A stretch of 64,000 nucleotides of DNA. It comes from Thalassotalea euphylliae (lineage in GTDB: Bacteria > Pseudomonadota > Gammaproteobacteria > Enterobacterales > Alteromonadaceae). Shown here piece after piece: positions 34,735-44,891 of the stretch (positions are counted from its first letter, which is position 1; each line of letters begins with the position of its first letter). Both the position numbers and the translations under genes were made by a program. Location of the stretch: the NCBI RefSeq assembly GCF_003390335.1, contig NZ_QUOU01000001.1, positions 1,674,001-1,738,000 of the forward strand, in the 5' to 3' direction. Under the pieces are notes generated by a model that was given only the letters and a program-made list of their open reading frames with translations, did no database searches and had not been told where the DNA came from.

Positions 34735-36390
34735 GTGGAAAAAATTTGGCTTGAAAAAAGTTACCCCCCCGGTGTTCCACACGAAATAGACCCCGACAAA
34801 TACTCATCAATTGTCGAAATGTTTGACAAGTATGTTGGCATTTACGCGCAGCGCACCGCGTTTATTAATATGGGCGCAGAAATCACCTACAGTGAATTAG
34901 CCGAGCAGGCGAGTGCGTTTGCAGCATACCTACAACAGGAGTTGGGTTTAGTTAAAGGTGATAAATTTGCCATTATGGTACCTAACACTTTGCAATACCC
35001 AGTTGCTTTATTTGGCGCGCTAAAAGCAGGTTTAACGGTTGTTAATGTTAACCCGTTATACACGGCGCGTGAGCTAAAGCATCAGTTGAACGACTCTGGC
35101 ACGAAAGCCATGCTCATCGTTGAAAACTTTGCTCATACTTTGCAAGAAGTTATCAAAGATACGCCAGTTGAAAAAGTTATTTTAACAGGGTTAGGTGATC
35201 GCCTTGGTGGTTTAAAAGGCAAACTGGTTAACTTCGCCGTTAAATACGTGAAGAAAATGGTGCCGAGTTACTCACTGGCAAACACGGTTAAATTCAATCA
35301 GGTTATTGCCAAAGGCGAGAGCTTAACGTTAGCTCCAGTTGAGATTGCTGGTGAAGACTTAGCTTTCTTGCAATACACAGGTGGCACCACGGGTGTCTCA
35401 AAAGGCGCAATGTTAACGCACCGCAATATGGTGGCGAATTTAGAGCAAGCCAAAGCCGCGATTCGCCCGGTATTAAAAGACGGCGAAGAGTTGGTGGTGA
35501 CTGCACTGCCGCTTTACCATATTTTTGCACTAACCGCGAACTGCCTAACGTTTATGACACTAGGTGGCACTAACTTATTGATCACTAACCCGCGCGATAT
35601 GCCGAGTTTTGTTAAAGAACTAGGCAAGTATCCATTTACCGCGATTACAGGCGTAAATACCCTGTTTAACGGTTTAGTAAACACGCCGGGCTTTGCGCAA
35701 TTGGACTTCTCAAAACTCAAGCTATCGCTAGGTGGTGGCATGGCAGTACAACGCCCAGTTGCAGAGCGTTGGGAAGATGTCACAAAAACGCGCTTACTTG
35801 AGGGTTATGGCTTAACAGAATGTTCACCTATGGTGACGATTAGTCCTTATAACCAAAACGCATTTAATGGCTCTATCGGCTTACCTGCGCCGTCTACTGA
35901 AATTAGAATTGTCCGTGAAGATGGCACAACTGCTGGCGTGAATGAGCCCGGCGAAATGTGTGTGCAAGGTCCACAAGTAATGAAAGGCTACTACAATCGC
36001 CAAGAAGCTACCGATGAAATATTGACCGATGGCTGGCTAGCGACAGGTGATATTGCTGAGATGGATGAGCATGGCTTCTTCCGAATTGTTGACCGTAAAA
36101 AAGACATGATCTTGGTCTCTGGCTTTAATGTCTTCCCGAACGAAATTGAAGAAGTGGCGATGATGCACAAAGGTGTTGTTGAAGCTGCTGCGGTTGGTGT
36201 ACCGCACGAAGTCAGTGGTGAAATCATTAAGTTGTTTATCGTTAAGAAAGACGATTCACTTACCCAAAAGAACATCATTGAACACTGTGCTAAGCACTTA
36301 ACAAATTATAAAGTGCCTAAGCTAATTGAGTTTAGAGATGATCTACCAAAAACCAACGTAGGTAAAATCTTACGTCGTGAACTAAGGTAG
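34735..36390 (+). CDS. fadD: Long-chain-fatty-acid-CoA ligase FadD
   Basis: The product activates imported long-chain fatty acids with ATP and CoA for beta-oxidation. Adenylation motifs are complete: TGGTTGVSKGAMLTHRN (P-loop), the GYGLTECSP motif, GWLATGDIAE and the C-terminal KKDMILVSGFNVFPNEIE linker and FadD signature. I choose the GTG at 34735: GAGGAG lies six bases before it, whereas the in-frame ATG at 34729 directly abuts that site. The resulting N-terminus aligns with the family. It is bounded by its own terminator. Short palindromes GTAAAATTTAC and CGTAAAAATTTACG lie upstream. Confidence 0.95.
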   Translation: MEKIWLEKSYPPGVPHEIDPDKYSSIVEMFDKYVGIYAQRTAFINMGAEITYSELAEQASAFAAYLQQELGLVKGDKFAIMVPNTLQYPVALFGALKAGLTVVNVNPLYTARELKHQLNDSGTKAMLIVENFAHTLQEVIKDTPVEKVILTGLGDRLGGLKGKLVNFAVKYVKKMVPSYSLANTVKFNQVIAKGESLTLAPVEIAGEDLAFLQYTGGTTGVSKGAMLTHRNMVANLEQAKAAIRPVLKDGEELVVTALPLYHIFALTANCLTFMTLGGTNLLITNPRDMPSFVKELGKYPFTAITGVNTLFNGLVNTPGFAQLDFSKLKLSLGGGMAVQRPVAERWEDVTKTRLLEGYGLTECSPMVTISPYNQNAFNGSIGLPAPSTEIRIVREDGTTAGVNEPGEMCVQGPQVMKGYYNRQEATDEILTDGWLATGDIAEMDEHGFFRIVDRKKDMILVSGFNVFPNEIEEVAMMHKGVVEAAAVGVPHEVSGEIIKLFIVKKDDSLTQKNIIEHCAKHLTNYKVPKLIEFRDDLPKTNVGKILRRELR

Positions 36391-36422
36391 TACATCTGCA
36401 ACTAATTAACTTCGTAGTATTA

Positions 36423-36449
36423 AAAAGCCGACATAATGTCGGCTTTTTT
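36423..36449. terminator. fadD terminator
   Basis: AAAAGCCGACA and TGTCGGCTTTTTT around an AATG-type loop; placed 30 bases after the fadD stop and just before the convergent yciK gene. Confidence 0.9.
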
Positions 36450-36512
36450 GTCGCTGCTATAAAGGTGTAGATAAACGTACTTAACGCCTTAGCTATTTTT
36501 ACTTTATTAAGG

Positions 36513-37250
36513 CTATTGCGCTTTTAACACTTGGCCATTAACCGCTGCGCTATCGTCTGACATTAAGTAAACGTATAGCGGCATAATGTCTTTCGGTGTT
36601 GCTAACGTATCTGGGTTTTCACCTGGGTAGGCCGTTGCGCGCATCGCTGTGCGTGTGCCACCCGGGTTAATTGCGTTAGTGCGTAAATTCGTCCCTTCGA
36701 ATTCGTCAGCAATTAACTCCATCATCCCCTCAGTCGCGAATTTCGACATACTGTAAGTCGCCCAAAATGCTCGGCCTTTGCCACCAACGGTTGAGGTTGT
36801 AAATACTAGTGAAGCTTTGTCAGCTTTTTGTAGCGCTGCAATTAAGGCTTGCGCCATCATCATTTGCGCTTTGACATTAATTTGCATGACATCGTCAAAC
36901 GTTTGTTCGTGAATATTCACAAACGGGGTTAACTCGCCCAGCACAGAAGCGTTAAGCAGTGCACCATCGAGCTTACCAAACTGGTCAACAATAGTATTGG
37001 TCATGTCAATATAGTGTTGCTTTGTCGCACCTTTCATATCGAGGGGCACGATAGCTGGCTCAGGATTACCTGCGGCAACGATTTCATCGTAAACGTTTTC
37101 GAGCTTTTCAACCGTTCTACCCAGCAAGATAACAGTCGCGCCGAGCTCGGCATAAGTTAATGCTGCCTGCTTACCAATACCGTCACCAGCACCAGTGATC
37201 AAAATTGTTTTATCTTTCAAACAGCTATTTTGAATTGTGTAGTCAAACAT
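36513..37250 (-). CDS. yciK: YciK-family short-chain dehydrogenase/reductase
   Basis: The 245-residue Rossmann-fold protein has the NAD(P)-binding glycine motif ITGAGDGIGK (about 20-29), LDGALLNASVLG, and the catalytic Ser, Tyr and Lys in TTSTVGGKGRAFWATYSMSKFA. The C-terminal NPGGTRTAMRATAYPGE stretch is distinctive of YciK. The substrate is not established. It is convergent with fadD and divergent from the VolA-like lipase gene. Length and motifs are complete. Confidence 0.9.
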   Translation of the reverse strand: MFDYTIQNSCLKDKTILITGAGDGIGKQAALTYAELGATVILLGRTVEKLENVYDEIVAAGNPEPAIVPLDMKGATKQHYIDMTNTIVDQFGKLDGALLNASVLGELTPFVNIHEQTFDDVMQINVKAQMMMAQALIAALQKADKASLVFTTSTVGGKGRAFWATYSMSKFATEGMMELIADEFEGTNLRTNAINPGGTRTAMRATAYPGENPDTLATPKDIMPLYVYLMSDDSAAVNGQVLKAQ

Positions 37251-37520
37251 CGAGTAATTATCACATTGATTTCAATGCTGTAATTTTACGCTTCCTAAGC
37301 AGATATGACGAGTGAAAATTCCCAAGATTCAGCAGATTTATTGAAAAAGCGGGAGAAAAACAAAAAAACGCTAGCGCTCTTGTGCAACTTTGTGTAGCTT
37401 AAAAATTGTCTAATATGTTGGCGGAAGTAGTGTAAAAGCTCTAATTTTTTTGAAAAAAAAGCTAACAAAGTCAAATGGATAAAAGCAAAAAATAAATAGA
37501 CTAGACTCTGGGGAGATGCA

Positions 37521-39941
37521 ATGAAAAAGCTAGTACTAAGTATCGCTATCGCTGGTGCACTTGGATTAAGTGGCTGTGATGATGAAACCATTCGCGATGT
37601 AGAACAAGAGGTCGCAGAAAACGGCCCAGTAACCACACCAACGGCCCGTATAATTTTTGATCCAACAGCGGGCGATCTTTCAGTTCCGAACGATTTACTT
37701 TTCTTAGGTACCACTGATGGTACGTTAAACCCGCCAGTTAGCGACCCTACTGATTCTTCTGACCCGTTTTTTGCGCTGAGTGCGCTTGATGGTTGGTCTA
37801 CCGTTCAACCATTTAGAATTGATGTCGACTTACCGCCAGGCGTCAGTTTAGATGCAAACAGTGTGGCGAACCCAGCCTCTGTGCGTATTTTTGAAACCGA
37901 ATTTGGTGGCCCAACGGCATCATCAGCAGAGTGTGCTGCATTGCCACAAGGCGCTGCTTGTCAGGTGGTTGGTGAACTAACGTTTGGCGTTGATTTTATC
38001 TCGCAAATGTCTGGCGATGGCGTAGCTGTTGTACCATTAAAACCGCTCAAAGCTAAAACGGGTTACCTCATTGTTTTAACAAATTCATTGCAAGACGATA
38101 CTGGTAAGTCAGTTGCGGGTTCATTTACTTATGAGCTTGTCCAGCAAGACTTAGCGACTAAGCCGCTAGCAACTGACTCTCAGTTAGCACTGCAAGGTGC
38201 AGTAAACAGTTTTGAGAATGCCGTAAGCGGCGCAGGTGTTGATAAATCTAGCATTATTTACACAGCGGCAATGACCACACAATCAACGGTTGATGCGGTT
38301 GCAACGGTTAAACAAGTGATGGCTGCGGGCTTACAACTAGGTAACGTGCCTACGATTGCTATTCAAGATACCTCAGTTTCGGTATTCGACGCATTAACAT
38401 CGCAAGGTGTATCGCTACCAGCTGAATTGGCGCCGGTCTACCAAGCAGCTAACTTAATGCAAGGTTCAATTACGTTGCCATATTACTTAGGTACACCAAG
38501 TGCTGAAAATCCGCTTGCACCAGTGAACGATTGGTGGAAAGCACAGTGTGATTCAGGTGCTATGCTAGCGGGGCTTGCCGCACAAAACCCAAGTGCAATT
38601 CCAGCTGACGCTGTGAGTGAAGGTGACGGCCTATGTTTAGCAATTTCTGCGGCAGCAGGTTTAGCAGCACCAGGTTTACGTGACTTACGTGGCGTATTAG
38701 ATTTAGATACAGAGCGTAACATCACTAAATTTAACCCAATGCCAGAAAAGCGCGCAGATATGACGCTTGATGTGCAAGTAACCACGCCTGACATGGCGGT
38801 AGCTAATGCAGTGCGCGCAAGCTTAGGTTTACCAGCGTTGACACAACCAGAAGCTGGTTGGCCGGTTGCCATCCTGCAGCACGGGATTACTTCTCGAAAA
38901 GAAGACATGTTAGCGATTACCGGGGCATTGGCCATCCAAGGTATTGCAACGGCAGCGATTGATCACCCAATTCACGGTAGCCGTGGTTTTGATTTAGATG
39001 GTGATGGTGTTGACGATTTAAATGCTTCAACCGTTTCAGCAACACACTACATGAACCTAGGCAACTTGCTAACGACACGTGATAACTTGCGTCAAAGTAC
39101 CGTTGATACGCTTGGTTTACGCTTAGGTCTTAACTTTGCTGGCGGTGTTGACGCGGCTGGCGCTGCTATTGCATTAGACGGTTCTAAAGTGTACTTCTTA
39201 GGCCACTCATTAGGTGCTATCTCAGGTATCAACACAGTTGCATTAGCAAACTTACCGTTAGACCCTGCGGTTGACCCGTTATTTAAGGTATCGGCAACTT
39301 CGTTTGCGATGCCGGGTGTTGGTGTTGCTAACTTGCTGCTTGAATCGCCGGCATTTAGCGGCCTGATCAAAGCAAGCTTAACGTTAGCGACATCAGAAGA
39401 GTTCGCAGCATTTGTTGCCGCAACTTTCCCTGGTCAGCCAACAGAAGATGAGCTTGTTCAAGCATTCAACACCTTCTTTGCGGCGTTAACGCCAGCGCAA
39501 CAAGCTGAGTTAAATGGTGCGTTCGCACAATTTACTTTTGCAGCGCAAACTGTGACAGATGCTGGCGACCCAGCGAACTACGCAGGTATGGTGGCGATGA
39601 CACAAACGCCGACACACTTAATTGAAGTGGTTGGTAATGGTGCCGATAACTTATCAGACCAAGTAATTCCTAACACGGTGAGTTCAACACCGTTATCAGG
39701 TACGGAAGCTGCTATTCCGTTACTTGGCTTGACAGGTGTTAGTGAAACAACGGAAGGCTCTGGTGCGGTTCGTTTCACTTTCGGTCATCATGCGTCGATT
39801 CTTGACCCATCAATTCGTCCAGAAGCAACTGATCCTGCACAAACAGCGGCAGCGACTGCTGAGATGCAAGGTCAAGTGGCGACCTTCTTTGCGACAATGG
39901 GGCAGTTACTTTCAATCACCAACAGCGATGTTGTGATGTAA
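37521..39941 (+). CDS. VolA/Pla-1-type lipoprotein lipase
   Basis: The 806-residue precursor has a lipoprotein signal with lipobox LSGC (lipidated C19). The N-terminal half (about 30-250) is a beta-rich domain beginning ARIIFDPTAGDLSVPNDLLF. The C-terminal half holds a lipase-type hydrolase with nucleophile S563 in FLGHSLGAISG. This layout matches the Vibrio VolA lysophospholipase and Pla-1/cef extracellular lipases, which release fatty acids from host or environmental lipids at the cell surface. The residue after the lipidated Cys is Asp, an inner-membrane retention signal in Escherichia coli that may not apply here. A GGGGAG site precedes the ATG. fadD nearby could activate the released fatty acids. 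Confidence 0.88.
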   Translation: MKKLVLSIAIAGALGLSGCDDETIRDVEQEVAENGPVTTPTARIIFDPTAGDLSVPNDLLFLGTTDGTLNPPVSDPTDSSDPFFALSALDGWSTVQPFRIDVDLPPGVSLDANSVANPASVRIFETEFGGPTASSAECAALPQGAACQVVGELTFGVDFISQMSGDGVAVVPLKPLKAKTGYLIVLTNSLQDDTGKSVAGSFTYELVQQDLATKPLATDSQLALQGAVNSFENAVSGAGVDKSSIIYTAAMTTQSTVDAVATVKQVMAAGLQLGNVPTIAIQDTSVSVFDALTSQGVSLPAELAPVYQAANLMQGSITLPYYLGTPSAENPLAPVNDWWKAQCDSGAMLAGLAAQNPSAIPADAVSEGDGLCLAISAAAGLAAPGLRDLRGVLDLDTERNITKFNPMPEKRADMTLDVQVTTPDMAVANAVRASLGLPALTQPEAGWPVAILQHGITSRKEDMLAITGALAIQGIATAAIDHPIHGSRGFDLDGDGVDDLNASTVSATHYMNLGNLLTTRDNLRQSTVDTLGLRLGLNFAGGVDAAGAAIALDGSKVYFLGHSLGAISGINTVALANLPLDPAVDPLFKVSATSFAMPGVGVANLLLESPAFSGLIKASLTLATSEEFAAFVAATFPGQPTEDELVQAFNTFFAALTPAQQAELNGAFAQFTFAAQTVTDAGDPANYAGMVAMTQTPTHLIEVVGNGADNLSDQVIPNTVSSTPLSGTEAAIPLLGLTGVSETTEGSGAVRFTFGHHASILDPSIRPEATDPAQTAAATAEMQGQVATFFATMGQLLSITNSDVVM

Positions 39942-39960
39942 TTAACGGCTGTGAATATCA

Positions 39961-39988
39961 AAAGCTCCCAACAGGGAGCTTTTTTTTT
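39961..39988 (+). terminator. Lipase gene terminator
   Basis: AAAGCTCCC and GGGAGCT around a short loop, followed by nine T residues, 20 bases after the stop. Confidence 0.92.
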
Positions 39989-40069
39989 GCTAAAACATCC
40001 ATATATAGTAGTAAAGTGTGGAATAAGTTGTAACGGTTACGGTTGCAATACATCAAATTGGAGACTCCA

Positions 40070-41125
40070 TTGGAATTTTTATACGAATACGGTTTGTTCT
40101 TGGCCAAAGTGGTCACTTTTGTGTTGGCGGTTGTGGTTATCGTCGCTGTCGGGGCAGGTGCTGCGATGAAGCAAAAGGCTCGTAAAGGTGAGCTGGAGAT
40201 CGAAGATTTATCAGAGCATTTTGAAGAGGTTGAGCTGGAAGTTACTCATGCACTTTTGACCAAAGACGAGTTAAAAGAAAAAGAGAAACAAGATAAAAAA
40301 GCTGAAAAAGAAAAAGCCAAAGCAGCGAAAGCAGCTAAAGTAAATAAGGGTAGTGACGAAGCCGCCAAAACTAAACCGAGAATGTTCGTTTTAGACTTTA
40401 ACGGCAGCATCGACGCTAAAGAAGTGTCTGGTTTACGTGAAGAGGTTTCAGCGGTACTAGCGGTTGCTAAGCCAGAAGACGAAGTGTTTGTGAAATTGGA
40501 ATCTGGCGGCGGTATGGTGCACGGCTACGGTCTCGCCTCATCACAGCTAGATCGCATTCGCCAACGAGATATTCCACTCACCATTTCGGTTGATAAAGTG
40601 GCGGCAAGCGGCGGTTACATGATGGCCTGTGTTGCCAATAAAATTATCGCGGCGCCATTTGCGATTTTAGGTTCGATTGGGGTGATCGCCCAAGTACCTA
40701 ACTTTAATAAACTACTGAAAAAGAATGATATCGACTTTGAACAGTTAACGGCTGGCGAATTTAAGCGCACGCTTACTATGTTCGGTGAGAATACAGACAA
40801 AGGTCGCGAGAAGTTTGTTGAAGAGCTAGAAGAAACGCATCAGTTATTTAAAGACTTTGTTAGCGAACACCGTCCGTCATTAGATATTGCCAAAGTAGCA
40901 ACGGGTGAGCATTGGTTTGGAACAAAAGCGAAAGCATTGGGTTTAGTGGATGATATTCAAACCAGTGACGATTATTTATTTGCAGCGGCAAAAACTCACA
41001 AAATTGTCGGCCTAAAATATGCGACCAAAAAAGGCTTAGCGGAAAAATTATCAAAAGCTGCGTCAATGTCAGCAGATAGCTTTATCTCGCGATTAATCCA
41101 GCGTAACCGTATCTTCCCTAGCTAA
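40070..41125 (+). CDS. sohB: Inner-membrane serine protease SohB
   Basis: The 351-residue protein has an N-terminal membrane helix (about 8-32), a Lys/Glu-rich linker with a long charged coiled segment (about 60-105), and an S49 peptidase domain. The Ser-Lys dyad is visible as the Ser in VAASGGYMMAC and the Lys in EFKRTLTMFGENT. It faces the periplasm and is a homologue of SppA. I choose the TTG at 40070, which has GGAG six bases upstream and gives MEFLYEYGLFLAK as in Escherichia coli; an upstream in-frame TTG at 40043 has no such support. A terminator follows. Confidence 0.93.
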   Translation: MEFLYEYGLFLAKVVTFVLAVVVIVAVGAGAAMKQKARKGELEIEDLSEHFEEVELEVTHALLTKDELKEKEKQDKKAEKEKAKAAKAAKVNKGSDEAAKTKPRMFVLDFNGSIDAKEVSGLREEVSAVLAVAKPEDEVFVKLESGGGMVHGYGLASSQLDRIRQRDIPLTISVDKVAASGGYMMACVANKIIAAPFAILGSIGVIAQVPNFNKLLKKNDIDFEQLTAGEFKRTLTMFGENTDKGREKFVEELEETHQLFKDFVSEHRPSLDIAKVATGEHWFGTKAKALGLVDDIQTSDDYLFAAAKTHKIVGLKYATKKGLAEKLSKAASMSADSFISRLIQRNRIFPS

Positions 41126-41151
41126 TCGGTTTTTCAGAGTTGTTCAATATC

Positions 41152-41178
41152 AAAAGGTGCTGAGTTTAGCACCTTTTT
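41152..41178 (+). terminator. sohB terminator
   Basis: AAAAGGTGCT and AGCACCTTTTT around a GAGTTT loop, 27 bases after the sohB stop. Confidence 0.9.
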
Positions 41179-41494
41179 AGTTTGTGGAGCCGACCCTGAA
41201 AAAGCTCGCTTTTTACATACGATTGCATGGATGCAGGAGGTAGTTCGACTCAGAAGATAAAGCCGAGAGCGACTATGCGACAAAACGAGCGCTGCGATTA
41301 GAAACCGTTTAGATTGAACGAAATTTAAGTTCGAAAGATCAACACGCTCTGGTTCGTGTTCTGAGCTATGTTATTGCGCCTACCTTACCGCTTACTCCCT
41401 AGTCAGGGACGATTTTTCCATCTATTTACTTGATGCCAGTCAGATCTGGAACTAGCTTTATTCACTAACTACCTTCTGGATAAAGGGAACGAAC
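41179..41494. other. Intergenic region without a gene
   Basis: No reading frame of note. A short AAAAAGC/GCTTTTT inverted pair lies at 41199-41214. The end provides the AAAGGGA ribosome site of the M16 peptidase gene. No promoter can be fixed. Confidence 0.4.
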
Positions 41495-44338
41495 ATGCTG
41501 ACGAAAGGCTATTCTTTTATGTTGCTTGTTGTGCTCATGGCAGGATGTAGCACACAACCAGACCCTCATACAGAGCTTGGAACAGCAGCTACAACAGATG
41601 GTTTAGTACCTGCTGAAACGTTTACTTTAGCCAATGGGCTGGATGTTGTTTTTCATATTGACCGCTCTGATCCTGTTGTCGCGGTTAACCTTACCGTACA
41701 TGCGGGCTCAGCAAGAGAGCCAGAGGGCCGCTCTGGTTTTGCCCATATGTTTGAACATCTGTTTTTCCTCGAATCTGAAAATCTTGGCAAAGGCGGTTTG
41801 GACAAGCTAAGTGCCAGAGTTGGCGGCTCTGGAGCCAATGGCTATACAACTCGTGACTTAACGGTTTACCAACAGACAATTCCCAAAGATGCCCTAGAAA
41901 AACTCCTCTGGGCAGAGGCGGATCGGCTGGGTTATTCAATTAATACAGTGACCGCTAGCGTTCTGGAAAAAGAAAAGCAGGTTGTTAAAAATGAAAAGCG
42001 GCAATTTGTTGATAACAGGCCGTATGGTCATACTGGCTATATGTTGTCAAAACACTTGTACCCGAAAGAGCACCCTTACAGTTGGCGTGTTATTGGCTCG
42101 ATGCAGGATATTCAAAATGCAACACTTGAGGATGTCCATGATTTCTTTTTGCGCTGGTATGCACCAAACAATGTGACCTTAACCTTGGCGGGCGATTTTG
42201 ACCCTGTGCAGGCCAAGCGCTGGATTGAAACGTATTTTAATGATATTCCAGCAGGTGAGCAGATACCAACACTTGAACCAAACACTCCTAAGCTCAGGCA
42301 AACAACACAACTCGTACATCAGGATAATTTTGCCAGCCTAGCGGAGTTGACCATAGTCTGGCCGACCATAGAGCGTTTTCACGCTGACGAATATGCGCTC
42401 AATGCCTTGGCACGTATTCTCGCCGATGGTAAACAAAGCGTATTTAATCAACTGCTAGTTGAGCAACTTAAATTAACGCCCCAAGTGACTATTAATCATT
42501 ACAGTAATCAGCTAACAGGTGAGTTCAGCCTGAAAGTGCGCGCCTTTAGTGGTATTGATCTTGATAGGGTGCAGCAGGCGCTTGAGCAGGCGTTCAAACA
42601 GTTTGAGCAAGATGGCTTTACAGCGTCACAACTTGATCGCGTCCATGCGCAAACCGAAACCAAGTTTTATCAACAATTGGTCAGCGTTGAGCAAAAAGCA
42701 AGTATGCTAGGTTATTACAATGCCTTGATATCGACGCCAGCTTTCGCCTCTCGCGATTTAGACAGCGCCTTGGCGGTCACTAGCGACGACATTTGGCGAG
42801 TCTATCGTCAGTATATTCAAAACAAACCCTTTATCAGCACTAGTTTAGTACCCAAAGGGCAGGCAGAGTTAGCGATAAGTGGTGCCAGATTGTCAGGCGT
42901 TGTTGAGGAAACGATTAGCGCAAACACGCCTGACAACTTTGTCTCACCAAACCTGACTCAAGCTACCAAACCTAGCAATACTCCTTCGACAATTGACCGC
43001 AGTATTGAGCCTGATTATGGCGAGCCAATTAAATTAAAAAGCCCTGATATTTGGCATGCCAAATTGGCCAACGAAATGACGGTTTATGGCATTAATACGT
43101 CAGAGTTACCGTTAATTGAGTTTGAATGGGTGATTAGTGGTGGTCAGCTATTTGATAGTGTGAACAAGTCAGGTGTGGCGAATTTCACCGCCTTGATGAT
43201 GACTAAAGGAACGGCGACTAAAACCACACAAGAGTTACAGCAAGCGATTCAGCAGCTTGGGGCTGATATTCGGATTACTGCCAGTGAGACGGCAATGACC
43301 ATTTCAGGGACAAGTTTGTCGCGTCACTTTGATGCAACGCTAGCACTGGCAATCGAAATGCTGCTAGAGCCGAGATGGGACAAGCAGGAATTTGATATTG
43401 TAAAACGAGAGCAAATAAGTCGTATCGTAGCAGAGCAAAGCCAACCTCACTTGGTCGCGGATAAGCAGTTTAATCGTTTACTCTATGGCGACGACCATAT
43501 CCTTAGCCACAGCTTACTCGGTAGTAAAGACACGATCAAAGCAATCCAGATGTCAGACTTACAAACTTTTTATCGAGAGAAACTGTCACCTAACCTCGCT
43601 ACCTTGCATGTGGTTGGCGACATTTCTCACCAGCAAGTAGTCGCTTCGTTGGCGCTGGTTGAACAAAGATGGCGTAATTTAAATCTGACCCAGCCAAGCA
43701 TCGGTGATGTGAAATCATCAGCAAGCGCTGGCTTGTATTTTTATAACATAGCGGATGCAAAGCAGTCACAATTACGGATCGGTTATGCTGCGATGAGTGC
43801 CAGAGATGAGCATTACTATCCGGGAAAAATTGTGAATTTTCGCCTTGGCGGTGGGGGCTTTGTTGCTCAGTTAATGCAACAGGTTCGTGAGCAAAAAGGT
43901 TACACTTACTCTATTAATTCGGACTTTGAAGGCACCCCATATTATGGTCGTTTTGTCCTCAAGTCCCCTGTGCGTACAGACGCCACTTTCGATGCGACCA
44001 AGCTGGTTAAAGATATTCTGGCTAGCTATACCCGGAATTACAATCAAGTAGACCTAGAGGTTACCCAAAGCTATTTACTTAAAAGTAACGCTCGGCGCTT
44101 AGAATCAATGGAAGCCAAGCTCGGTGTACTTTATGCCATCAGCCAATATCAATATCCATATGATTATTTGGAGCAGCGCGAGCAGCTAGTGAAGCAATTT
44201 ACGGTTGAAAAAGTAAAACGTCTGGGTGATAAACTTATTCAACCAGAGCAGTTAATTTATCTGGTGGTGGGGGATGCAAAAACTCAATTAGATAGCCTGT
44301 CTAAGCTGGGGCTAGGAAAGCCAATACGGTTAAATTAG
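41495..44338 (+). CDS. M16 family zinc peptidase, lipoprotein
   Basis: The 947-residue protein has a lipobox (LMAGC, C18; Ser at +2, consistent with the outer membrane) and four M16-type half-domains. The N-terminal active domain has the inverted zinc motif HMFEH (H84, E87, H88), with the downstream Glu ligand probably in KNEKRQF. The second pair (from about 510) lacks HxxEH, as usual for the non-catalytic half, and has the substrate-binding R/Y-type motif in REQKGYTYSI. It probably degrades peptides in the periplasm. It is a single-gene unit. Confidence 0.9.
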   Translation: MLTKGYSFMLLVVLMAGCSTQPDPHTELGTAATTDGLVPAETFTLANGLDVVFHIDRSDPVVAVNLTVHAGSAREPEGRSGFAHMFEHLFFLESENLGKGGLDKLSARVGGSGANGYTTRDLTVYQQTIPKDALEKLLWAEADRLGYSINTVTASVLEKEKQVVKNEKRQFVDNRPYGHTGYMLSKHLYPKEHPYSWRVIGSMQDIQNATLEDVHDFFLRWYAPNNVTLTLAGDFDPVQAKRWIETYFNDIPAGEQIPTLEPNTPKLRQTTQLVHQDNFASLAELTIVWPTIERFHADEYALNALARILADGKQSVFNQLLVEQLKLTPQVTINHYSNQLTGEFSLKVRAFSGIDLDRVQQALEQAFKQFEQDGFTASQLDRVHAQTETKFYQQLVSVEQKASMLGYYNALISTPAFASRDLDSALAVTSDDIWRVYRQYIQNKPFISTSLVPKGQAELAISGARLSGVVEETISANTPDNFVSPNLTQATKPSNTPSTIDRSIEPDYGEPIKLKSPDIWHAKLANEMTVYGINTSELPLIEFEWVISGGQLFDSVNKSGVANFTALMMTKGTATKTTQELQQAIQQLGADIRITASETAMTISGTSLSRHFDATLALAIEMLLEPRWDKQEFDIVKREQISRIVAEQSQPHLVADKQFNRLLYGDDHILSHSLLGSKDTIKAIQMSDLQTFYREKLSPNLATLHVVGDISHQQVVASLALVEQRWRNLNLTQPSIGDVKSSASAGLYFYNIADAKQSQLRIGYAAMSARDEHYYPGKIVNFRLGGGGFVAQLMQQVREQKGYTYSINSDFEGTPYYGRFVLKSPVRTDATFDATKLVKDILASYTRNYNQVDLEVTQSYLLKSNARRLESMEAKLGVLYAISQYQYPYDYLEQREQLVKQFTVEKVKRLGDKLIQPEQLIYLVVGDAKTQLDSLSKLGLGKPIRLN

Positions 44339-44393
44339 GATAATGACTGAGCTCCTAGCCGCCTAAAGTAGGTAGAGTAGAACTAGAGTAAGA

Positions 44394-44891
44394 TTATGGC
44401 TCATTAACAATAACATCTAATGAAGACATTAAATCGAAAGGACTTTTAAGAGGCTCTAATTTATCAATTTTATCGCGTTTCGATTGCTCTATCTTCTTAT
44501 ACTCAACTTCAGTTTCAAGTAACCTCAAAAAGTAATATGAATTGATGTTATTGCTAGCATCCACCATTTTAGCAGATTTGGGCTTTTTAGCTCTCAACAA
44601 TGAAGCAGACATAAAATACTTATACCTTTCTGCCATAGTGCAATGAATGAAAGTTTCATGCTGCTTGTACAGTAGTACGGCTTCCATTTCTTTTTTTGAT
44701 AGGTTAATACCGGAAAAGAGGTTTTTTGGTAATACAGTCGCTTGTTTCTCACATTGTTCCTCTGAGTTTTCGAGTTCAGCTAAGCTTTCCGAATATGATC
44801 TTAATATCAAGCTTTCAGAGTTTTCGAGCTCATTCGCACTCAAATTAAAGTTCAATACAATTAAACATGGACTTAATAAGTACTTTATCAT
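44394..44891 (-). CDS. Hypothetical secreted or periplasmic protein
   Basis: The 165-residue product starts with a likely signal peptide (MIKYLLSPCLIVLNFNLSA) followed by an alpha-helical, Glu/Lys/Ser-rich domain with two cysteines (EEQCEKQ, FIHCTMAE) that could form a disulfide. Its ATG overlaps the stop of the preceding gene (ATGA), so it is coupled to it. Base composition is clearly more AT-rich than the flanking genes, suggesting transfer. No family is recognised. Confidence 0.55.
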   Translation of the reverse strand: MIKYLLSPCLIVLNFNLSANELENSESLILRSYSESLAELENSEEQCEKQATVLPKNLFSGINLSKKEMEAVLLYKQHETFIHCTMAERYKYFMSASLLRAKKPKSAKMVDASNNINSYYFLRLLETEVEYKKIEQSKRDKIDKLEPLKSPFDLMSSLDVIVNEP

